From Aporrectodea caliginosa (Eukaryota > Annelida > Clitellata > Crassiclitellata > Lumbricidae), in NCBI GenBank assembly GCA_020284085.1, contig JACEVL010000150.1, positions 3,619,616 to 3,683,615 of the forward strand: a DNA stretch of 64,000 bases, written 5' to 3'. This document shows positions 1 to 49,189 of this stretch, piece by piece (position 1 is the stretch's first letter; every line of letters begins with the position of its first letter). Made by a program: the position numbers and the translations under genes. The notes below the pieces were generated by a model that saw nothing but the letters and a program-made list of their open reading frames with translations, was not told the origin of the DNA and did not search any database.

Positions 1-108
1 TGAAATCGCTTTCTAAAATCTTCATCCATTTTTTTACAGGTCGAAGTCCGATAGACGAGAGAAATAAGAAGCCAGGCTTCATCTAAACCTGACCTAATCG
101 CAAGACTT
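1..108 (-). CDS. AEBP2: possible AEBP2-like terminal exon, cut by the window edge
   Basis: An open minus-strand frame reads RSGLDEAWLLISLVYRTS and then KKMDEDFRKRF. Vertebrate AEBP2 has ALLLDPNIYRT followed by basic residues at the same place, so A-x-LL and YRT fall at matching spacing. Candidate acceptors after GACTTTAG or ATCAGCAG both fit the phase left by exon 4. The similarity is short and the exon abuts a SINE tail, so chance cannot be excluded. Confidence 0.35.
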
Positions 109-269
109 CTAAAGTCCGAATCACTGCTGATGCACCTCTCTGGAAGAGGTGCTATATAAAATGTGTGATTAGAAATACAATTGCTTTGACATTACAAATG
201 GGTTCGATATATGTATCTGGATTTTATATTTAAAGCGCATTTAGCAATTCATCAAAAGTACTGTCTCAG

Positions 270-1250
270 TGATCTGTAAGTAATGTAATGTAATTATGAC
301 AATTTATATAGCATCGTCATTAGCAAGCTACTTCTAGGATGCTTTACACACACGGTCTACTGTCGGTGCAAATCCTAGTGTTCGGAGATAAGTAATAAGT
401 GCATTTTTAATGGTTTTTCGAAAAGAGAAAGACTTAGAACTAGCTTCCTGAATAGGTGCAGGAAGACTGTTCCAGGCAAGCTGACCATCGACCTGAAAGG
501 TCCGATCACCCGTTTTAGTTATTGGCACGAATACATCAGCAGACTTTGCTGAGCGCAATCGCGACCTATTTGGATCGTCCTGAATTTCGCACTTTTCCGG
601 CTCCTCCACCATCATCGCCAATCACCCACCATCATCTGCCTCACGCTCCTCTAGCCATCACCCCAAGGCTTTCCACTAGAAACTAAAGTTTCTCCTCTTC
701 AAGAACTCTATACCCGCGACTCAACTCATCATCTACCTTCCAACGCTCGACCTAAACGACACGGTCCACCTTAACAGCTACTCTGCCCCTCTGATCCTCT
801 GGAGACTCGGACCTCCTTCGGCCTACCCTCTCGGACAACCCTTCTGATTAGAGGCCGCGTTTGTAAATAAGCTGGTGCCCTGCGCTTGGCTTTCGAGTGG
901 CGCTTTAGAAGTTTGGAGATTACGATTACGATAGCGGCCTGATATTGTCTGCGAGGTAGCATGGTGCACAGTTGTTCAGACATTTATAAACCAGGATGTA
1001 GAGTTTGAATTCGACGCGCTTATTCTGAGCCACTGAAGCTCATTTTGTATCGCGGTTGTAATGTGGTCAAACTTTTTTAATTGCAAGACCAGACGAGCAG
1101 CAGCGTTGATGACCGCCTGAAGCCGAATGATACTGCGCTGTGGCAAGCCAGCAAAGGCGACATTGCAGTAATCGATTCGGGTCAGGATTAAACTTTGCAC
1201 GAGATGGCGAGTCACATCCTGATCAGGTCTGAACAGGTGTGTCTTCACAT
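270..1250 (-). mobile_element. LINE C-terminal fragments (split by another repeat)
   Basis: 976-1248 reads LVQSLILTRIDYCNVAFAGL and then HITTAIQNELQWLRI. 334-621 reads VPITKTGDRTFQVDGQLAWN and SFSFRKTIKNALI. These are the thumb and extreme C-terminus of a CR1/L2-type reverse transcriptase. The part between (about 700-960) is a different retroposon 3' end with a GATTAC tail. The 3' terminus (300-350) matches tails at 9720-9785 and 34862-34925. Confidence 0.8.
700..950 (+). repeat. retroposon 3' end with GATTAC tail
   Basis: Shares CTGGTGCCCTGCGCTTGGCT, then CGAGTGGCGCTTTAGAAGTT and a (GATTAC)n-like tail with 43690-43775. Confidence 0.7.
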
Positions 1251-1704
1251 AGCAACATCACAAATTTAACAGACACAAAATTTACTGCGGCATTTGTGTC
1301 ATCTTCCATTAAGTAAACATACATCCGTAGTGCAGATTCAGATTTTCTTTCATACATAACAAGTGATTTAAATACATGCACACATATTAAATGTATGCAT
1401 ATTATATACATCATATACGTCATCTTTTACCCACTTTACTTTGTAATAACAGGCCCCTCCTCAGCGAAACTTGTCCCTTTTGAGTGCCTATTGTTCTAAC
1501 TAGCAACAACATTGTGCTGATTAAGTTTATCAAGCATGTCTCACATGTAATATGGAAATATATGCAACTTGATGTCATGGTAGGCTACTCCTTGTTTTTT
1601 TCACTTCTCCTGATTGTTTGTTTTGTGGTATCAATAAATTGAATTGAAATTGAATTGAATATATATATCTATGTTTGTGTGTGTTTCCATGTACATAAAC
1701 ACAC

Positions 1705-2112
1705 ACCAGAGTTTGACCGAATCTTGATCCGCAAATCAGTTTTTGTCGAAATTTCCCTTAGATCGATTAATCGAAATCGGTGCATCCCTGGACTACCAAT
1801 ACAAATACCAACATAAGTAATATTTTTCGCCAAAAGCAATTTCTTTTTTATTAATTAAAAAATAGTAACCTGTTTCGGTAACCCCATGCAGTTATCAATG
1901 TTGCAAAATCCATGTAAAATGATAAAATTATTAGTCAACGCATCAACAAAAATGGCAAATACATGAAATTTTAAAAATTACTAAATTAGTACTATAGAAC
2001 CAAATAAATATAAATACTGCTGATTAATCAGATCGAATCCAGAATCAACAAACAAGCAGACCAAATATCGAGAACCTGAAATCGGCAAATACTGCCAGTC
2101 GGTCATACCCTA
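1705..2112. mobile_element. MITE family member, copy 1
   Basis: Starts near TTTGACCGAATCTTGATCCG and ends near GCCAGTCGGTCATACCC. It shares with 22943-23436 the blocks GATTAATCG, GGACTACC, TAATATTTTT and CCAAATAT in the same order. The ends are roughly inverted (GGTATGACCGA). Confidence 0.65.
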
Positions 2113-2414
2113 ATATACTGTTTATGCCCCAAGCTATTAAATGAAAACGATAATTCTGTACACAGCATTAGGTCACAAATGAAGCACCTTCACCAATTAT
2201 GATAATCACCAGGCATGGTGATTGTTAAAAGTGAAGATTTATGCACTCATTACGCAGCTACGTCTCACTTTTAAGACATGTCTACAGCAATACGTTTGAC
2301 CCAAAACACTCAGACAGCATGACCTCAGAGCAGAGGTCACGATATTCTAGACAACACTCTGCTATCATTGACGAAGGAAAAAGTTATTAGCACAAAAACA
2401 ACACTCTTATAGTT

Positions 2415-2690
2415 GTTAGAGGAAGAGCGGTCCCTTAAGCTAGTCCATAAAGGCGGCCACGGAGTCTTCAAGTGAAGTGTTTGCGACTTCATTTTCTTAG
2501 CCTCGGCACGTAAGGGCGGTGGCCAGTCCTCTCTCTCACCGTCTCACCAACACAGTATGGTCAGTTATAGCCAAGTTGGTAGTGGAGCATAAATGTCTAA
2601 GCAAATTTCTCCCCAGGTGAAGATTTGAACCCATAGTCTCTCACTTGACATTCCAGTACTCTATCCACTAATCATCATCATTTATAATAT
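2415..2690 (-). repeat. SINE family A
   Basis: Inverse of the family A layout: GGTCCCTTAAGCTAGTCC, GGTGGCCAGTCCTCTCTC, GATTTGAACCCATAG. Confidence 0.8.
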
Positions 2691-2949
2691 TATTTATATA
2701 TAACTCCACTATCGAGTGCCTGCAACATTGTCATTTTTATTATGCAGAATATTACTGTAAAAGCAAAGCTGCTTTTGTTAAAACAGAGAAGTACCTATCA
2801 CCACAAAGGCAAAGCGGCATCTCTTTCAGAAAAGCAAAGCAACTATTTTTGGACAGCGAACGGCTATTTTAGCCGAGTGGTTATTATTAGAGAAGTGGAA
2901 CAATTGTTATTTATATCAAAGTATCAAAGCTGTCGTGAAGAAGACTTAC

Positions 2950-42825
<39,876 letters not shown>

Positions 42826-43400
42826 CGTTTTCCGTGAAGATTCGTTCTCTGTTGTCGCCGACAGTTCTTCATAATCTACACCGAGAGCAGATCAGAGCAG
42901 CGGTGGATCGACGCTCCCTACACACGGACGGACCCTCCTCACCCCTGTCGTCGCAGCCCTCACACCCCTCGAAATAATATTCGACCGCAACACACCGACT
43001 GCCCTCGTCGCAACCCCCGATCGATTTTTCCTAGTAAGACGCCTAGAGTTCTGCACCGACCGAAAATACCTAGAACCGGCGTACTTCTATCGGTGCATTG
43101 TTTCTCGTTAAACGAATAATGGCCGATCATTTAATTGTACGAGGGACCGAAGTCGAACACCGCACACCCGTCCGTCCGTCCGCCCGTCGCTTAGGCAACT
43201 CGCCCCTCCTTCAAGCCCTCCGATCCGACCGCTACCGACGCGCTCCGACCGTCATCCGTCGATCGAAAGCTGCCACCGTCCGTTGGGGTCACCCTGACAT
43301 GAACCGCGGTCCGGCGAAGGGACTTTTGACTGCAATACGACGACCAGTTTTTCTCAGTTCTGCTCCCAGGTCCTCATCCCCTCGCCCGCCGCCATCTTGA
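42826..43400 (-). other. inferred 5' UTR / CpG-rich first exon of AEBP2-like gene
   Basis: CpG-dense sequence between the motif cluster and the proposed start codon. It contains a short upstream ORF beginning at the ATG in the YY1 motif (MAAGEGMRTWEQN then stop). Whether that ATG is transcribed depends on the start site. No splice signal was identified inside the stretch. Confidence 0.4.
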
Positions 43401-43440
43401 CCGCATGACGTCACATGCAAATCGAGTTCAGCAAAGGTCA
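43384..43440 (-). promoter_or_regulatory. CpG-rich core promoter with octamer, CRE and YY1 motifs
   Basis: Within about 35 bp lie an exact octamer (ATGCAAAT on plus, 43415-43422), an exact palindromic CRE (TGACGTCA, 43406-43413) and an exact YY1-type site (GCCGCCATCTTG, 43388-43399). In metazoan promoters the YY1 site usually sits just after the start site and reads CAAGATGGCGGC in the direction of transcription, which here means the minus strand. CpG density is high from here to about 42690. The inferred target is the AEBP2-like gene. Confidence 0.6.
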
Positions 43441-43679
43441 AGAGAGGTCACTGGTCTAGTGCGCTGCTGGGTCGGCTTTACCTTTGTCTCATAGCGACAC
43501 CTGCTGAGGGTCGTCATTCTTATAGCGCCAATTGCTTCACTAGTAGTCGCTTTAACAAAATTATGCTTTTAAGTAGGTTGGAATGTGCTGGGCATTGGTA
43601 AAATGCTGGAATCGGTCATACGTCATATTGCTTCTCTTAAATAAAAAAATTAATCTCAAGTCTTCTGCAACCCCTCGGA

Positions 43680-43775
43680 CTAGACGCAGTGCTCGTGAAT
43701 AAGCTGGTGCCCTGCGCTTGGCTATCGAGTGGCGCTTTAGAAGTTTGGAGATTACGATTACGATTACGATTCTGC
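43680..43775 (+). repeat. retroposon 3' end with GATTAC tail, second copy
   Basis: Same 3' block as 850-935, followed by three GATTAC units. It lies about 300 bp upstream of the AEBP2 promoter motifs. Confidence 0.7.
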
Positions 43776-44984
43776 AGCACTCAGGCAGGTACCCAGAAGG
43801 CCAAATAGCGAAAACCAGCTTAATCACAGGCGCTCAGTCAAAACAAAATCGATTGGCAGGTGAGGTCAAAATCAGTTCCAGGTCATGGCTCAAGGGGTCA
43901 GAGCGGCAGACAGCAGTCGGCTACGGTGAATGGTGTTTAGAATTGGAATGATGAACGAGGTTAAGGATCGAGATGGGGAGTCAGGATGGGATTTCTGGGA
44001 AAGGATTGTTTTCACTTTTGAAGTTTTGAGTGTGCATAGATGGCCAAAATAGACAAGGTTTGGCGAGTTCGTAGGATGGATCAGGTATCCGTCGCTATTC
44101 TGGCTATATAGGCCTATTCTAGATTTAGTGAAGTGGTTGGACCATGAACAGCAGTACTGGCGGAGATTGGAGGGCTGGGAGGATTGAAGTCTGTTGTAGG
44201 TGAGGGACTATATTCAATTCGCTCAGGTATTTAAGCCATCCTACGAACTCACCAAAGCCTGACCTCTTGCTATCTCTCCACAGGAAAACACTGCTCTTTC
44301 AGAAATCTTATATTTTCCTTTACTTCCCTCGCCGTTTCAACTCTAAAGACCATGCACCATTAAGTAGTCGCCTGACCGTCTGCCAGTCTGACCCCTTCGG
44401 ATCTTGACCTCGAACCGATTTCACCCTACCTATCGATTTTGTTTTGACTAAGCGCCTCTGAATAATCTGATTCTCGAGGTTACGATTATACGATAGCGCT
44501 TAATGAATGCGTAATGATAGTAATTCGCGGACCTATCGGGTTTTGACAAAAACTTATTCTGATCAGTGCTACTTCTTGGGATTTTTTCCAACATCTAGGG
44601 ATTTTGGGTGTAGGCTTGGGATCTGGGGATTTTGCATAGCAATCTTAGGGTATTTTCAAAGGTCTACAGTAGTTTTTTTTACCGTACTTTCCAACAGCTG
44701 AAGAGAATCAGATTACAAAAAACTCGCTCAGTGGCTCTGTCTGAAAGACGTTTATTATTATTGTAACTTGTAAACATTGTAATTTTTAATTCAGTGTTAT
44801 GCTCTGGTTTTTTTCTTTGCCAGTTCTCAGCTCGGCATTTTTGTGAATAATTGTGATTCTTAAAGCACATTTCATATTTTCATCACGACTAATTCCTTTT
44901 CAGTTACTTGGGATTTGTTGGTACACTCGTGTCCAATCTTGGAATTTTTCTGACAAGATCTTGGGATTTCAGACAATGGGGAGT

Positions 44985-45145
44985 GATGGCACTGAGCCTA
45001 AGGCCTCAGTTTGATTCACTGAACTATGAGGCGCAGGTGGAGCAGAAATTTCGAGACAAATTTCGGCCATGGCGGGATTTGAACCTCTAACCTCTTGGTT
45101 GACAGTCCCGCATGCTGAACACTAGACTACTGCACACCCCTGTGA
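44985..45145 (-). repeat. SINE family A, partial
   Basis: GCAGGTGGAGCAGAAATTTC, GGGATTTGAACCTCTAACCT and GACAGTCCCGCATGCTGAAC. Confidence 0.75.
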
Positions 45146-46489
45146 AGGACACGAAAACACAGAGAGTAAATGTTAGGGAAGTGGAGCAGAACAAACAAAA
45201 TGGGCAACCAATTAAAAATAGGTAAACCTTAAGACACTTAAACAATAGTAAATTTTTTCCCCCGTTATCAATTTCTGGATCTACCAGTTCAAGCACTTAT
45301 ACAGGACAAAGAGTTTTAAGCAGTTGCAGATGTCATAAATTCACCTTTATTTGCAAAATGGACTTTAAATAGATTAAAGAAACTTGTTGTGTCCCAATGC
45401 TTGTAAAGCATTTTGCAATACAGAGGTTAAGCACATATAAACACAGTATGTTCTAAACCTGGAAACTTGGCACTTGATATTCTGTTGTGATACACTTGCA
45501 AAGCAGTTAACTGGTAACACATAAACCGAACAGTTGCCATGAGAAACAAATAATTACAATTATCAAGAGCAAAACAGTATTCCGTCAACAGTATTGACTA
45601 AAAATTTTACACTATTTCTACCTACTATGAATTGACTAGGTGTTTGTTTATTTGTTTCTAATTTCTGTAGGCTCCCAGAGAACCAAATATATGTGTTTGA
45701 ACATTCATTTGCATCTATTGCTTGCTCAAAGTCTCAGGTTCATTGACAGCATATTTTAACATAAATTTAAAGTTTTTCTTTTTAATTATATATTTCTAAT
45801 TCCAGTCTCAAGGAGGGCTCAAATGAAGGCCTTCCCCGAACAAATAACAATGGGCTTTGTTTCTTCTGGGCATGAAGACCTCCAGTCCAAAAAGTAGGGT
45901 CCAGTTACACCTCATACATATCCCACAAATTACGCCTATGCTCACAGCACATTTAAGAGCCTTGAGTACAAGATACCATAGAAATCATAATCTACACATT
46001 TCTAAAGCGCTACTCTAGCGCTGAGTTAAGGGCACCAGCTTATTCACAGGCACTGCGTCATGTCAGAGGGGTTGTCTAGAGATGTCAGTGGAAGAAAAGT
46101 ATTAAAGAAATGTCGAGAAGTAAACTGAAAATCATCTCCATGGCATCGTTACTCATTGTAAAGCTACCTGCTTACTCACTCACAGTCACATGTAGTGGAA
46201 CATTTATGCAATGCCACCATAAGAGACAGAAAATGCAACAAATGGTCAGATAAGATAAACTGCCTAATCAGTCTGCACGTAGGAAATGTGTATTTGAAAA
46301 AGTTGAAATGACTAAATATTTTAAAATGTCAGCAGTTGCAAAAAACTTGTTTAGAAATGTGCGTTATTTATTTATAAAGTCTGTAATGCAAAAGTCTCCA
46401 TTTCTCTATGTACACCATTAATTGCTAGTTTTCTAAACAAAAATTGGAATAAATATTATATGCATATGGCAAGCTGTTCTGCAGGACAC

Positions 46490-46965
46490 CAATTAAGCAC
46501 TAAATGCTACAAGGAGCGAAAAGGAGTTTGGGACTTTAAGGAACTCTGGAGTGTTTATGGGAACTAGCGGAGTTAAGGGAATTTGTGGGTGTTAATTGAG
46601 AAATTCTTGAATTTTTGCACGATTATGAGATTTTGAGTTTCAGAGACTTTGGAATTTTACAGAGCTTAGTAAATACCTTGAATTGAATAAATTTCGTAAT
46701 TTTGTGGAGTTTATCAGATCTTTCTTAAATTTTAAGTTTACATTATTTTGCATTCATAGGACTTCAGAAGTTTAAGAGCTGTGGAACTTTAGGAGATTTT
46801 GGTCAGTTTCAGGAATTCCTATGAGTTTATCGAATTGTGTGGAAGATTGAGGAATTCAAGGTATTTGAAGAGTTCATGGAAACTGGGGAGTTTATTGGAT
46901 CCAGTGCACATTTTAGGGGATTTGGGAAAGTTAGCAGAATATGAAACACACTGCATCCAGAAATT
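46490..46965. repeat. degenerate tandem-like sequence
   Basis: Loosely periodic GGAGTTTAAGGAATTT-type units, 20-30 bp period, between the genes. No coding signal. Confidence 0.45.
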
Positions 46966-47499
46966 AATTTCTGCTAAAAATATTTGTAGATATAATTAGC
47001 TACTTACACTTTGACTCAGCGAACTTTGACACCTAAGAACAAACTCGAAGTGGCTAAATATCAGATGCTGTTTGATTATCTACTTAACAGTTTTTCTTGG
47101 ATAAATAAACCTTTAAACAACTGAATTCTTTACCCAGATTACTTAAGACAACCGGTTACACAAAGAGGTTAAACATGAATATAGGTTTGCAAGAAAACCG
47201 CGGGCAAGACCACATATGACGCACCTATTGATTGCGATTTTGGAATGGTTCAGAAGCAACTATTGATTGAAGTGCTGTACATTACGGCAATGAAAGTGCA
47301 GAGCTGTTGGACTGCACTAGGCAACTATAGCAGTCCTATTTTGGAACGCCATCACACGATATATGAACAGTGTGATGGGGATCTTAGTCACAGCAATAGG
47401 GTTATATAACTCTGTTCAAATGTTTGCTCTTCCAATTTCCTTTCCAATTGATACAAGTACATATATTTAGAATTCTGCCAGTACTTGGACAAAATTCAA

Positions 47500-47755
47500 C
47501 TAAAATGCACAGCAATAATACTATTAATAAGAATAATAAACAATAAAAATAATAGTAACAACAATAATAATCATAACTGCTAAACAACAACAAAAATAAT
47601 AATAGCAGCACTAATAATATTAAGGAAAAAAATAATAATAACAGCATTGTTAATAATAATAGCAAACAATAAAAAATTATAACAAGAACACAAATAACAA
47701 TCATAACTACTAAACAACAACAACAACAACAATAATAATAATAATAATAATCAGT
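47500..47755. repeat. AAT/AAC-rich low-complexity tract
   Basis: Irregular AATAATAAC sequence between the two genes. Confidence 0.85.
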
Positions 47756-47961
47756 TTAAATAAATAAACAGGAACACCTGACAATGAAGACATTTAGAAA
47801 GGCCTTCAGCACACAAAGCATCATCACCCCGACGCAAGCAGTTACGAATTCACAATAAACACAAAGTTCACACAATTCAGGTGACGACCCCCTTCAACCA
47901 AAATCTAACTCAAAAGCCAATCGCATCTGCAGGGACTGCGTAACGAAAGCACTTATGCCAG

Positions 47962-48286
47962 CAGTGGCGAACCTTTTTATGGTTGCGTGCCAGAAGTGCC
48001 GCTAAATCATTTGAAAAAGTACCCTCGCATGCCCCTCGGAATTTTGCACAGTATATAATTATATTTCTCACAAAGGTTTTAGTTCACAAAGCGTAGAAAC
48101 AAAATAAAGGACATCGTTTCAAAGTTTCTTTTAGAAATGTTAAAATAAAATCCTTCATAAGGGAAAATGTGGATTCCCAGAGTGATTGTGAAGTTTGAAA
48201 TTTCAGGGGACATTTTGAATTCCATGTGCCCCCAAAATTTTATGCATGTCACTTTGGGCATGCAAGCCATGGGTTCACCACCTCTG
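47962..48286. mobile_element. hAT-like MITE downstream of ANKRD13
   Basis: Left CAGTGGCGAACC and right inverted CAGAGGTGGTGAACC. The flanking TSD is poorly preserved (ACTTATGC / GCTTAGAC). ATTTTG and CATGCCC blocks recur near the ends. Confidence 0.65.
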
Positions 48287-48299
48287 GCTTAGACTGTCC

Positions 48300-48870
48300 A
48301 GCTGTTAGGTAGAAAAAGCAATGGCGGAGAGCTACTACAAAAAGAAACGGATAATGGGCAAATTGCACAATTTCGTGGCAATAGTGGACAGTTTTGGCAA
48401 TAATGTCAGTGTGATGGCAGTAGTGAAAATGTGGCAGTAATGGACAATTGTGGCAACAGCACAAATTTGTGGCAGTGATGGACAGGTGTGGCAATAATGA
48501 AGAGTAGTGGTGATTAGAGAGAGAGATAGAGGATAGTCGAATAGTAGTATTTAGTTAAAATTTGTGGCAATAATGGATAGTCAAGGCGATATCACAAAGT
48601 AGTTGCAAAAATTGACAGTTGAGGCAATAATGGTCAGCTGTGGCAAAAATGGTCAGCTGTGGCAATAGCGTAAAGTATTGCAATACTGGACAGTTGTGAC
48701 AATACTTGACACTCGTGGCAATAATGCTCACTTGTCTTCCTAACACAGAGTAATCATGGTAATGGACAGTCGTGGTAATCCTGGACAGTCGTGGCAATAT
48801 TGAACAGTTGTGGCAACAACGCAAAGTCACGGCAATAACAGAAGGTCATGGCAATAGTGGAAAGTCGGAT
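48300..48870 (-). repeat. degenerate tandem repeat in probable ANKRD13 3' UTR
   Basis: Roughly 25-30 bp units built on GTGGCAATAATGGACAGT (plus strand), strongly diverged. It begins about 100 bp after the ANKRD13 stop. Open minus-strand frames full of HYCHNC are just translations of the repeat. Confidence 0.75.
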
Positions 48871-48966
48871 CCACGCAAAGACGTTGCCAAGTCGAAACTT
48901 TGTAACGACAACAGAAACTTTTGCTAGGTCTGTCGTATCAACCGAACGTCTTCATGGCGGAGGTGT

Positions 48967-49189
48967 CTACTTGTCCGTGAGGGAAAGCTGGAGTATCCGC
49001 TCGAGTTCCTCCTCCTCGAACTTCCGTTGGCGCTCCTTTTCCAGTTCTTCCTTCTGCGACATCTCGAGGACCATTCGCAGTTGTTCATCCTCTTCATAGT
49101 CGTACGAAGGCGGTGGGTAGAGCGGGTGGACCGAAGCGGACGGCAGGGCGGCCGTTTCCGATGAAAGACCCATGCTCTCTGCCAGGGCT
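48967..49189 (-). CDS. ANKRD13: ANKRD13 terminal exon 14 (C-terminal UIMs and stop)
   Basis: Acceptor TTGGCAG, stop TAG at 48967-48969. It encodes a Pro/Ser linker, then [20 protein letters not shown], a coiled-coil-like Glu/Lys/Arg stretch, and [16 protein letters not shown] at the end. The two UIM-like segments have Val and Ile where the canonical motif has Ala. Vertebrate paralogues also have Ile in the last one. A 17-bp minisatellite starts about 19 bp upstream of the exon. Confidence 0.93.

Larger units (their letters stand above)
43450..48960. other. intergenic region between AEBP2-like promoter and ANKRD13 stop
   Basis: Holds a GATTAC-tailed retroposon, a family A SINE, AAT-rich and degenerate tandem tracts, a hAT MITE and the ANKRD13 3' UTR repeat. 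45150-46480 is AT-rich with only scattered repeat scraps. The ANKRD13 polyadenylation site was not pinned down. Confidence 0.6.

Noticed and set aside
48249..48830. Frames with repeated HYCHNC that look like zinc-binding repeats
   Set aside because: They are translations of a diverged 25-30-bp tandem repeat; frames shift between units and there is no start context.
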